DNA of 46,802 nucleotides from an uncultured Pirellulaceae bacterium (lineage in GTDB: Bacteria; Planctomycetota; Planctomycetia; Pirellulales; Pirellulaceae): NCBI GenBank assembly GCA_938010615.1, contig CALLUY010000177.1, positions 1 to 46,802 on the forward strand. The letters run 5' to 3'. How positions within the stretch are numbered: the first letter of the stretch is position 1; every line of letters begins with the position of its first letter. The position numbers were made by a program, and so were the translations under genes. Shown piece by piece: positions 23,428-30,860 of the stretch. A model generated the notes under the pieces. It was given only the letters and a program-made list of their open reading frames with translations. It did no database searches and had not been told where the DNA came from.

Positions 23428-24534
23428 CTACGCTTTTCCGTGAGCTGGAAAGGTCGTGTATCCTTCGGCTTCGTGGGAATACCACAGTTCCGGGCTCCCG
23501 GGATCGGTTAGCGGCCAGCCGTTTTGGAAACGTTCGACCAGGTCCGGGTTGCTGATGTAAGGTCGACCGAAGGCGATCATGTCGGCGTCGCCGTTTGAAA
23601 TCGCGGCCTCTGCCGACTGCTGGTTATAGCCACAGTTTCCCATCAACGGTCCGGCAAACAGTTTGCGGAAGTCAGACAGAACCATTGCCTCGCCCTGTTC
23701 GTGAAAGCCGAATTCGAGGCCGTCGACTACGTGTAGATATGCAAGGCGATAGTTGTCCAATTGCTCCGCCGCGTAAGAGAATTGTTCGCGGTAGTCCGAC
23801 GATCCCATGTCGTTGAAAATTCCGTTGGGCGACAAACGTACTCCAACTCGTTTCGCTGGGAACACGCTGGTCACGGCGTCGACGACTTCGCCCAGAAAGC
23901 GATAACGCTTCTCAATGCTGCCGCCGTATTCGTCATCGCGTTGATTTGTTTTCGACTGTAAGAATTGGTCGATCAGATATCCGTTGGCGCCGTGAATTTC
24001 AACGCCGTCGAAACCAGCCGACAACGCATTCTCCGCGGCAGTACGATACTGTTGAACGATGCCTGGGATCTCTTTCGATTCGAGAGCTCGTGGAATTTCG
24101 ACGGGTTGCTTTCCGTTGGGAGTCCGAATTGGCTCTCCGTTGTCGATCGCGATTGCCGACGGAGCGACTGCCGGTTGCCCGTCATGAAAATCGCTGTGGG
24201 ATGCTCGGCCCATATGCCAAAGCTGCAAGAACATTTTTCCGCCCGCTTGATGGACTGAATCGACAACTTTCTTCCAGCCCTGAACCATTTCATCAGTGTA
24301 GATGCCGGGAGATTGAACCCAACCGTTTGCCTGTGGAGAAATCGTGGTCGCCTCGGCGATGATCAAACCTGCTGATGCTCGCTGAGTGTAATACTCGGCC
24401 ATCAAGTCGTTTGGAATTCGTGACTCACCGGACCTCGACCGCGTCAACGGAGCCATGATGACTCGATTGTTTAGCGTGAGGTCACGCAGCTGGAATGATT
24501 CGAGCAAGCTGCCGCTGGATGTTTCTGAAGACAT
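23428..24534 (-). CDS. nemA: alkene reductase, old yellow enzyme family (NemA-like)
   Basis: The 368-residue FMN-dependent NADPH oxidoreductase reduces activated alkenes, N-ethylmaleimide-like electrophiles and nitroesters. Visible signatures are NRVIMAPLTRSRSG near residue 23, LQLWHMGRASHSDFH near 98, GFDGVEIHGANGYLIDQFLQ near 180 with the His-Asn substrate pair, and GNCGYNQQSAEAAI near 305. The start ATG at 24534 (MSSETSSGS) gives the family's usual length; an upstream frame to 24612 lacks support. It leads a likely three-gene operon with tspO and a small protein. The pairing suggests detoxification of electrophiles together with tetrapyrrole stress; this is inference. Confidence 0.85.
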   Translation of the reverse strand: MSSETSSGSLLESFQLRDLTLNNRVIMAPLTRSRSGESRIPNDLMAEYYTQRASAGLIIAEATTISPQANGWVQSPGIYTDEMVQGWKKVVDSVHQAGGKMFLQLWHMGRASHSDFHDGQPAVAPSAIAIDNGEPIRTPNGKQPVEIPRALESKEIPGIVQQYRTAAENALSAGFDGVEIHGANGYLIDQFLQSKTNQRDDEYGGSIEKRYRFLGEVVDAVTSVFPAKRVGVRLSPNGIFNDMGSSDYREQFSYAAEQLDNYRLAYLHVVDGLEFGFHEQGEAMVLSDFRKLFAGPLMGNCGYNQQSAEAAISNGDADMIAFGRPYISNPDLVERFQNGWPLTDPGSPELWYSHEAEGYTTFPAHGKA

Positions 24535-24678
24535 GTTGAGATTCTGATTAGCGAGAAAAGTAAATGCGCCTGATTTTGTAGCAGAATCGTGCGCCTGCCG
24601 TAATGGACGCACCGTTAATACCGAAGAGGTTGTGAAGAGCCAACAGCAAACGTAAGCGGAATGGGCACAAGTATATGG

Positions 24679-25077
24679 TTACGCCCGAAAAACTTGCGGC
24701 CCGTAGACCAGCAGCAATGTGGTGAAGAAGCTGATCAGCGTCATCGCATAGATCCCAACCAAGTTCAGCACGGCCCAGCCGAATCCGCGAAAGCCTCTTG
24801 TCCAAATCAGATAAATCGGAACGAAAAGCATCCAGATCATCAACAATAGCTGCAGTGCAATTCTTGGGATCGGGTGTTTCCGGTGTATTGCGTCCAGCTG
24901 AACCCAATGAATTGCGGACAGTCCCACGCAACATGCAACTGTCCAGACCACGCTGGGGTTTGGTTCAAAGCACTGAACGATACCGTTAACGATCGACGCG
25001 AGATAAAGCATCACGATCGGAAACCTTCGGTATCTGGAATTCTTCTGTTTTAGTTTGTCGATCGGTTCCTTTTTCAA
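24679..25077 (-). CDS. hypothetical membrane protein, four helices
   Basis: The protein has 132 residues with four hydrophobic segments (about residues 20-36, 43-59, 72-92 and 100-125). I recognise no family. The start is TTG at 25077 or the internal ATG at MLYLASIV, which would begin inside the first helix; TTG keeps the basic N terminus (KKEPIDKLKQKNSRYRR), consistent with an inside-facing tail. The gene lies 144 bases upstream of the old yellow enzyme gene on the same strand and may or may not share its transcript. Confidence 0.6.
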   Translation of the reverse strand: MKKEPIDKLKQKNSRYRRFPIVMLYLASIVNGIVQCFEPNPSVVWTVACCVGLSAIHWVQLDAIHRKHPIPRIALQLLLMIWMLFVPIYLIWTRGFRGFGWAVLNLVGIYAMTLISFFTTLLLVYGPQVFRA

Positions 25078-25272
25078 AAGAGTGTCTTATTGGCTCCAGC
25101 GGAACGAATTGAAAAAAACAGGCTACATGTCTCGTGCAAATGAATTTAGATAACCTCAAGTCGATTTGCAATCAAAAGTTGCCTTGATTCCCAAGCCATC
25201 GAGGGGGCTTTGCTCAACGCCGTGAAGGGTTTGGGCGTGGTAAAAACGAGGTCGGCATTTCTGGTAGGGGTC

Positions 25273-25349
25273 ACCCGAGGCCTTACGGCCAACGGCTCAC
25301 TTGCTTGTCTCTAATCGATGAGTGAGCCGAGGCGCGTAAGCGTCCGGGT
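25273..25349. repeat. imperfect intergenic palindrome
   Basis: Arms at 25273-25301 and 25321-25349 form an imperfect inverted repeat around GGCTCACT / AGTGAGCC, with mismatches in the middle. The right arm (GAGGCGCGTAAGCGTCCGGG) is the better preserved form. The 25078-25527 gap shows nothing else. Confidence 0.8.
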
Positions 25350-25527
25350 TTCGCTTGGCAGAGAGCGATGCCTCCGATGAAATCTGGCATTTGAAAAAAT
25401 GCTTTCACGTCGTTGGGCTTTTCCCTGTCGATTAATGTTTCAAAAAAATTGAAATTTCCTTGCATGCTGACTTTGAATTTCTTCAAATGGATTTCAGGAA
25501 ACCTGCTTGTCCGAGGAAGGACCAAAT

Positions 25528-25824
25528 ATGATTCATTATTCTTGCGATCGATGTAATAAGTCTATCAACGCACGCGAAGAGATTCGCTACGTCGTTCGAA
25601 TCGAAGTTCAACTTGCCGTTGGAGAGCGAGAGAACGGAGAGCTCGACGATGTCAGCCTCGAAGAGCTGGAGCAGATGCTTGGCGAGTTTGAGGACAGCGT
25701 CGACGAAGGCTTGGACGAAGCTGCAAGCGAAAAGACGTTCGATCTATGCAGCAGATGCTACAGCGAATACATCGACAATCCGCTGGCGATCGAGACGATG
25801 GGAATCGGATTCAGTAAGAACTGA
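25528..25824 (+). CDS. hypothetical protein with two CxxC pairs
   Basis: The 98-residue acidic cytoplasmic protein has YSCDRCNKSI at residues 4-13 and DLCSRCYSEYI near 75-85, a split zinc-ribbon layout, with a Glu/Asp-rich helix between (LEELEQMLGEFEDSVDEGLD). Zinc binding is inferred. ATG at 25528 follows AGGAAGG at a 7-base spacing, a strong ribosome-binding site, and is better than the upstream frame start at 25507. It converges on purF. Function unknown. Confidence 0.75.
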   Translation: MIHYSCDRCNKSINAREEIRYVVRIEVQLAVGERENGELDDVSLEELEQMLGEFEDSVDEGLDEAASEKTFDLCSRCYSEYIDNPLAIETMGIGFSKN

Positions 25825-25851
25825 TCACTCGCGTTAGGGCGACAGACTCGC

Positions 25852-27471
25852 CTACTTCGAAGCGTTCGCATCAAAGGCGCGACCCGAAAAGATACTGACC
25901 TCTTCCCGATTGTTCAGGAAATTGTCTTTGTCGATCTGATAGAGCCTTTGTCCCGTCGGCGTCGGATATTCGCTCGTCAAACACGCTTGGCACAGTCCGT
26001 CAGCTGGAATGCCAATCGCACGAGCAATCGACTCGATCGGCAAATAACGCAGCGAATCACAGCCCAGCTTGGCCGCCATTTCGTCCTGCATCGCATCAGT
26101 GACTTCTTCACCCGGCGGGCAAAACTTCGGCGCGAACAATTGACGAATCGTTGACATGTCGATGCCGTAATAACACGGCGCCATGATCGGCGGACACGCC
26201 ACACGAACGTGAATTTCTTTTGCTCCGCCTTCATCACGGATACGCTGCAGCAGTGCTTTCATGGTTGTTGAACGCACGATCGAATCTTCGACCAGCACAA
26301 CGCGTTTGCCTTCCATGACTTCACGCAGTGGCGTGTACTTGATCTTGGCTTTGTGAGCACGAGTTTCCTGTGACGATTCAATGAACGTTCGGCCGCTGTA
26401 TCGATTGCGGATCAATCCTTCGCGGGATGGAATTTGCATGTGGAAAGCCATTGAGTCCGCGGCGGCTTTCGAAGTATCAGGAACGGGGACGACGATGGTG
26501 TCATCATCGACTTCGAACAGCTTCCACTTTTCACGTTCCAGATCAGCCAGTTCGCGGCCGAGTTCCGTGCGTGTCAGATAGACGCCACGATCATCAAGCC
26601 GACTGGCGACGTTAGCGAAATAGATCCACTCGAAGAAGCAGTGAGCCTGTCCAGGATTTTCTGCGAATTGCGTGACCTTAATTTTTCCGTCAACGATCGT
26701 GATCGCATGTCCGGGCTTGAGCGATTCAATTTCGCTGCGGTCAAACCCAAGGTTCACCAATGCGACGCTTTCGCTGGCAGCCGCAAACAGTGAACCTTTC
26801 ACGGCGTAGCACATGGGTTTGATGCCCAGCGGGTCGCGAGCGATCAACATTTCGCCTTTGGCGTTCACGTAAGCCAACGACCAAGCGCCATCGAGCCGTT
26901 TCGAAACGTTTGCGATCATGTCGACCAGCGAAATCTGCGAATCATCCATCAGCTGCTTGGAAAACTCGTGCATCAGGACTTCGGTGTCAGAATTGCGAAC
27001 CAGATGGTTGTCAGGTTCCTTCAGCAGTTCGTCTGCAAGTTCGTTGTAATTCGCCAGCTGGCCGTTGAAAGCAAAAGAAAACCAACGGCGTTGGTTAAAG
27101 TTGTGATTTTCGAATGGCTGCGCGTAACTTTTGTCGTCGGCTCCGCAGGTTGCGTATCGCACGTGCCCAATCGCCACCGGACCGCCGTATTTGCTCATTA
27201 AGTTTTGAGCTTTCGCTTTGTGGGACAGTCGAAAGACTTCTTGGACGCTGCCAATGTCGCGGTAGGTGTCCAGCAATTGGCGGTTTTCAGCCTGCGTGTT
27301 GAATCGAGTAATCCCTGCCGAAAGCTGGCCTCGATTCTGCATATCAAGCAGCATCCTAACGATCAGCGACGACGCTTGATCGGGGTTCGCACCCGGGCAA
27401 AGCTCACTGGCTTCGCTGCCGGGCAAATGATAAATCGCCGCAACGCCACATTCGTGGAAAAGTTCACTCAT
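25852..27471 (-). CDS. purF: amidophosphoribosyltransferase
   Basis: The 539-residue enzyme makes 5-phosphoribosylamine from PRPP and glutamine, the first step of purine synthesis. The N-terminal glutaminase domain starts with ECGVAAIYH; Cys8 would be the nucleophile after removal of a short propeptide. GHVRYATCG, FNGQLANYNELADEL and ARDPLGIKPMCYA are conserved. The phosphoribosyltransferase domain has EDSIVRSTT near residue 398 for PRPP. Cys residues at PPIMAPCYYGID and CQACLTSEYP match the Fe-S-type enzymes. The protein is longer than typical PurF (about 470-505) because of insertions in the glutaminase half. A possible attenuator hairpin lies in its leader. Confidence 0.9.
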   Translation of the reverse strand: MSELFHECGVAAIYHLPGSEASELCPGANPDQASSLIVRMLLDMQNRGQLSAGITRFNTQAENRQLLDTYRDIGSVQEVFRLSHKAKAQNLMSKYGGPVAIGHVRYATCGADDKSYAQPFENHNFNQRRWFSFAFNGQLANYNELADELLKEPDNHLVRNSDTEVLMHEFSKQLMDDSQISLVDMIANVSKRLDGAWSLAYVNAKGEMLIARDPLGIKPMCYAVKGSLFAAASESVALVNLGFDRSEIESLKPGHAITIVDGKIKVTQFAENPGQAHCFFEWIYFANVASRLDDRGVYLTRTELGRELADLEREKWKLFEVDDDTIVVPVPDTSKAAADSMAFHMQIPSREGLIRNRYSGRTFIESSQETRAHKAKIKYTPLREVMEGKRVVLVEDSIVRSTTMKALLQRIRDEGGAKEIHVRVACPPIMAPCYYGIDMSTIRQLFAPKFCPPGEEVTDAMQDEMAAKLGCDSLRYLPIESIARAIGIPADGLCQACLTSEYPTPTGQRLYQIDKDNFLNNREEVSIFSGRAFDANASK

Positions 27472-27514
27472 TGACTCTTTGTCCCGGATTGTTCACGAGG
27501 CGCCAAACATTGAT

Positions 27515-27537
27515 AAAAAACCCCCGAATAATTGGGG
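27515..27537 (-). terminator. weak hairpin with T-run in the purF leader
   Basis: On the minus strand CCCC and GGGG, separated by 8 bases, are followed by GTTTTTT, 44 bases upstream of the purF start. No minus-strand gene lies just upstream, so if transcribed it would be a leader terminator (attenuator). The stem has only four strong pairs. Confidence 0.25.
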
Positions 27538-27678
27538 CTCGATCTCGAGAGGCCGCATCATAAAGTGGCTCTGCAAAACCCTCAACCGGAAGAATGGTGA
27601 TCGAGACAGATAAGTCAAATTTGCGGCGCGACAGTGCCGTGGTGGCGCGGGCGAAATTTTCGTAGCATGAATCGGAGG

Positions 27679-27748
27679 AATCACAACCCGAAGCGTGAGC
27701 GAGGTGCCAAAAGTAGCCCGTACCTCGCTTACGCTTCGGGTTGTGATT
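27679..27748. repeat. 27-bp intergenic palindrome (CCCGAAGCG-AGCGAGG family)
   Basis: Arms at 27679-27705 and 27722-27748 match as inverted repeats at 26 of 27 positions around a 16-base loop. It is a variant of the palindrome at 19773-19846. It lies between the divergent purF and aminotransferase genes; the rest of the 27472-27795 gap shows only the hairpin noted at 27515. Confidence 0.9.
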
Positions 27749-27795
27749 GTTATCACTAACAGAAGACTTTCATCAACCCTATCGACAGAACCATC

Positions 27796-28917
27796 ATGAG
27801 CGAATTTGATCAATGGATCGCCGATCGCACCCGCAACTTTGACTCCAGCGGCATTCGCAAGATGTTCGACCTAGCGGCCAAGCTGGAAGATCCGATCAAC
27901 CTTTCGATTGGCCAACCGGACTTCGACGTGCCGCCTCCGATCAAAGAAGCGTTGGTCAAAGCGATTCAGGATGGCAAGAACGGCTACACGCTCACGCAAG
28001 GCATCACTCCGCTACGTGAGAAAATTCAAGGCATCGTCGATGACGAACACGGCCATTCGGATCGGCAGGCTTTTGTCTGTTCGGGAACCAGCGGCGGTTT
28101 GATGCTGTCGATCATGGCGACCGTCAATCCAGGCGACGAAGTGATCTACTTCGATCCTTTCTTCGTGATGTATCCCGCGATCATCGAGCTTGCTCAGGGC
28201 AAATCCGTTCCGGTCAGTATCTATCCTGATTTCAAAATCGACATCGAGAAAGTCCGCGCTGCGATTACGGATAAAACAAAGCTGATCATTCTTAACAGTC
28301 CTTCGAACCCGACGGGCGTCTGTTTCTCGGAAGAAGAAATCAAAGCTGTCGCGGAGCTTGCCGCTGAAAAAGGCATTTGCCTCGTATCAGATGAGATCTA
28401 CAGCAAGTTCGTTTACGACGAGCCTTATGTTTCGGCTGCGAAATACAATCCAGACGCGATCGTGATCGATGGGTTTTCGAAGACTTACGCGATGACGGGA
28501 TTGCGACTGGGATTCGTTCATGCTCCCAAGGCTTTAGTGGAAACGATGCTGAAGATTCAGCAGTACACTTTCGTTTGTGCTCCGGCGTGTGCGCAGTGGG
28601 CAGGTGTTGTGGCGTTGGACTACGACATGACTCCGTACGTTGATGCCTACCGCGCGAAACGAGACCGCATCATTGAAGGCATCGGTGACAAGTACGAGAT
28701 CGTTAAACCTGGCGGCGCGTTCTACGTCTATCCAAAGTTGCCTTGGGGCGACGGCGGGAGCTTCGTGGAGAAAGCCATCGAAAACAACTTGATGGTGATT
28801 CCTGGCAACATCTTCAGCGGGCAGGACACTCACTTCCGGATTTCATATGCTGCCAGTGCGGAGAAGCTGGAAGCGGGAATCGAAGTGCTCAATCGTCTGG
28901 CAGATGAGAAAAATTAG
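27796..28917 (+). CDS. class I/II pyridoxal-phosphate aminotransferase
   Basis: The 373-residue fold-type I enzyme transfers an amino group, probably between an amino acid and 2-oxoglutarate. Visible sites are LSIGQPDFDVPPPIKEA near residue 36, GYTLTQGITPLRE near 63, NSPSNPTGVCFSEEEI near 165, SDEIYSKFVY near 197, and SKTYAMTGLRLGF near 228 with the Schiff-base Lys. RISYAAS near 350 carries the Arg that binds the substrate carboxylate. Substrate specificity cannot be read from sequence. The stop codon TAG lies inside the first AATTAGG heptamer of the array that flanks the next gene. Confidence 0.9.
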   Translation: MSEFDQWIADRTRNFDSSGIRKMFDLAAKLEDPINLSIGQPDFDVPPPIKEALVKAIQDGKNGYTLTQGITPLREKIQGIVDDEHGHSDRQAFVCSGTSGGLMLSIMATVNPGDEVIYFDPFFVMYPAIIELAQGKSVPVSIYPDFKIDIEKVRAAITDKTKLIILNSPSNPTGVCFSEEEIKAVAELAAEKGICLVSDEIYSKFVYDEPYVSAAKYNPDAIVIDGFSKTYAMTGLRLGFVHAPKALVETMLKIQQYTFVCAPACAQWAGVVALDYDMTPYVDAYRAKRDRIIEGIGDKYEIVKPGGAFYVYPKLPWGDGGSFVEKAIENNLMVIPGNIFSGQDTHFRISYAASAEKLEAGIEVLNRLADEKN

Positions 28918-28939
28918 GAATTACGAATTGAGAATTAGG
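28912..28939 (+). repeat. heptamer array D (left arm of the four-helix-bundle cassette)
   Basis: Four units AATTAGG, AATTACG, AATTGAG and AATTAGG. Bases 28917-28939 match the reverse complement of 29344-29366 at 21 of 23 positions. The stop codon of the aminotransferase lies in the first unit. Confidence 0.9.
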
Positions 28940-28953
28940 AGTTTTTGGTTGCG

Positions 28954-29310
28954 ATGAAAGAGGACAATGTCGTCCAGAAAAAGAGTTATGCCTTCGCGGT
29001 GAGAATTGTGAAAGTTTATCAGCACTTGGCTGAATCCAAGCGAGAGTACGTGTTGAGCAAGCAGCTATTGCGGAGCGGAACTTCGATCGGAGCCAATGTT
29101 GAAGAAGCGATTGGTGGCCAGTCCGGCAAGGATTTTTATGCAAAACTGAATATTTCCTACAAAGAGGCTCGCGAGTCTCACTACTGGATTCGACTTCTTC
29201 GCGACACCGAATACCTCACAAAAAATCAATCTGATTCACTTTTGCAAGACGCAGAGGAGCTGTTGAAGATCATTGGGAGCATCCTCAAAACACTTCGAGA
29301 GAAAGATTAG
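28954..29310 (+). CDS. four helix bundle protein (S23/23S rRNA IVP family)
   Basis: The 118-residue protein matches the four-helix-bundle family first described from 23S rRNA intervening sequences (PF05635/TIGR02436): SYAFAVRIVKVYQHL, LSKQLLRSGTSIGANVEEA near residue 37, KLNISYKEARESHYWIRLL near 66, and a final helix. The same fold is used by Avd proteins of diversity-generating retroelements, but no reverse transcriptase is present. ATG at 28954 is preferred to TTG at 28945. It is bracketed by inverted heptamer arrays, its stop codon lies inside the right-hand array, and it is not inside an rRNA gene. Biochemical role unknown, probably nucleic-acid binding. Confidence 0.85.
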   Translation: MKEDNVVQKKSYAFAVRIVKVYQHLAESKREYVLSKQLLRSGTSIGANVEEAIGGQSGKDFYAKLNISYKEARESHYWIRLLRDTEYLTKNQSDSLLQDAEELLKIIGSILKTLREKD

Positions 29311-29371
29311 GAATTGGAAATTGAGAATATGGCATGTCAAATACCTAATTCATAATTCGTAATTCCAAATT
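29305..29371 (+). repeat. heptamer array E (right arm of the cassette)
   Basis: First a forward part, GATTAGG, AATTGGA, AATTGAG, AATATGG, which supplies the TAG stop of the four-helix gene; then an inverted part, CCTAATT, CATAATT, CGTAATT, CCAAATT, ending 6 bases before the prmC start. The two parts themselves form an inverted pair around an 11-base spacer. Confidence 0.9.
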
Positions 29372-29377
29372 CCACCT

Positions 29378-30262
29378 ATGTCTGAACAAGCAACCAATCA
29401 ATGGACCCTTCAGCGTTTGCTGGAATGGACGACCACTCACTTCAATGAGGCCGGTTCTGATTCGTCGCGACTTGATGCGGAAGTATTGTTGGCTGAGGCG
29501 CTGCAGTGCCAGCGAATTGAACTCTACACTCGCTTCGCCGAAGTTCCCCCTGCTGAGCCGTTGCAGAAGTTTCGCGATTGGGTGAAGCGTCGAGCTGCCG
29601 GCGAGCCGGTGGCGTATCTGGTTGGGCACAAAGAATTCTATTCGCTGAAATTCAAAGTCACTTCGGCGACGCTGATTCCGCGTCCGGAAACGGAACACCT
29701 GATCGTGGCGGCGCTTGAGGTTTGCAAAGGATACGAAAAACCGATTCGCATCATCGACGTTGGCACTGGAAGCGGCTGCATCGCCGTGACGATGGCGACT
29801 CAACTGGACAAAGACTACGTCATTGCGGCGACCGACATTTCGCTAGATGCACTGGCAGTCGCACGTGAAAACGCGGAAGCTCACGAAGTCGATTCGAGGA
29901 TTCGATTCTATGAAGGTGATTTGCTGGATGCGCTTCCCGAAGGAAGCAAGCCGGTTCACTTGATCGTCAGCAATCCTCCGTACATCGGGCGATGTGAGGT
30001 GGATACGGTCGAAGCAACCGTGAAGGATTTCGAACCCGACGCAGCACTTTTCGCTGGCGAACAGGGGACGGAAATCATCGAACGTTTGATTCCTCAAGCA
30101 GAAAAGATGTTGCTGCCCGGAGGCCATTTGATTTTCGAAGCCAGTGACTCGACGATGGACCGGTGTGTTGAACTGGTGAACCAGTCGGCACTGGAGTTTG
30201 TCGAAGTCATCAATGACTACGCGGGTTTGAAACGAATCTTGGTCGCAAAACAGAAAGCTTGA
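29378..30262 (+). CDS. prmC: release factor glutamine methyltransferase
   Basis: The 294-residue SAM-dependent enzyme methylates the Gln of the GGQ motif in peptide release factors. The N-terminal helical domain (RLLEWTTTHFNEAGSDSSRL, DAEVLLAEAL) precedes the methyltransferase fold with IIDVGTGSGCIAV near residue 126 and the catalytic SNPPYIGRCE near 197. The context is a plus-strand run of genes, but prfA is not adjacent. The 5' flank is the heptamer array, so the usual ribosome-binding site is replaced by CCACCT directly before the ATG. Confidence 0.9.
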   Translation: MSEQATNQWTLQRLLEWTTTHFNEAGSDSSRLDAEVLLAEALQCQRIELYTRFAEVPPAEPLQKFRDWVKRRAAGEPVAYLVGHKEFYSLKFKVTSATLIPRPETEHLIVAALEVCKGYEKPIRIIDVGTGSGCIAVTMATQLDKDYVIAATDISLDALAVARENAEAHEVDSRIRFYEGDLLDALPEGSKPVHLIVSNPPYIGRCEVDTVEATVKDFEPDAALFAGEQGTEIIERLIPQAEKMLLPGGHLIFEASDSTMDRCVELVNQSALEFVEVINDYAGLKRILVAKQKA

Positions 30263-30272
30263 GAGACTCGCT

Positions 30273-30791
30273 ATGGCTGATGTTGATTTGGAAGACGACT
30301 ACGACGAAGGTTTTGAAAAACGCGATGTGCAGAAAATGTTGCTCAAGAGCTTCATGGTTGTCGTCTTTTGCTACACGCTGTTCATGACCGGCATGGCGGT
30401 GATCCTGTGCACCGTATTTTATGAATTTGCTCAAGCCGCGACGCTCGTTGAAGACGAATTTGTTCGCGAGCTCAATGAAAACTCTGCTGAGCTATTCAAG
30501 CGCAGTCGATATTTGCCGTTTGTTGCTTTGTCATCGCTGTTCAGTTTTGGTTTGGGTTGGTTGGTCGTTCGGTTGGCTCCATTTTCAAAAATGGTGCATG
30601 CCGCGGCTTTGGTATTGCTCGTGGCGGCAACGATGTTCGTGTTCGCGACGGGTGAAAAAACGCCTGCCGAACTGCAGCGTGTGGCGATGATCATGGTCGC
30701 TGCCGGACCGATTTCGTTGCTGATTGCTGCTCGGTTGGCCAATGGCGGCGGATCAGGAACGAGTGAAGAAGAATCGAGTACTGAGTACTGA
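30273..30791 (+). CDS. hypothetical membrane protein
   Basis: The 172-residue protein has an acidic N terminus (ADVDLEDDYDEGFEKRD) and four hydrophobic segments at about residues 28-56, 80-100, 106-125 and 135-153. I recognise no family. It begins 10 bases after prmC. The last codons, encoding SSTEY, and the TGA stop are supplied by the GAGTACT heptamer array, so the C terminus has been altered by the repeat and the ancestral end is unknown. Confidence 0.65.
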   Translation: MADVDLEDDYDEGFEKRDVQKMLLKSFMVVVFCYTLFMTGMAVILCTVFYEFAQAATLVEDEFVRELNENSAELFKRSRYLPFVALSSLFSFGLGWLVVRLAPFSKMVHAAALVLLVAATMFVFATGEKTPAELQRVAMIMVAAGPISLLIAARLANGGGSGTSEEESSTEY

Positions 30792-30852
30792 GTACTGGGT
30801 ACTGGGTATCGCACTGCACACTGAAAACTGCACACTGAAAACTTCACACTAA
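30776..30852 (+). repeat. tandem heptamer array C
   Basis: Units GAGTACT three times, GGGTACT, GGGTATC, then a 5-base remnant and ACACTGA, AAACTGC, ACACTGA, AAACTTC, ACACTAA. The array starts inside the end of the upstream gene and is followed by eight C residues and the trkH ATG at 30861. The unit order GTACTGA, ACACTGA, AAACTGC parallels arrays A and B with T in place of C. Confidence 0.9.
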
Positions 30853-30860
30853 CCCCCCCC

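Noticed and set aside
28912-29377. CRISPR-like or diversity-generating retroelement locus
   Set aside because: The repeats are contiguous 7-bp units without spacers, and no cas gene, reverse transcriptase or template/variable repeat pair is visible.
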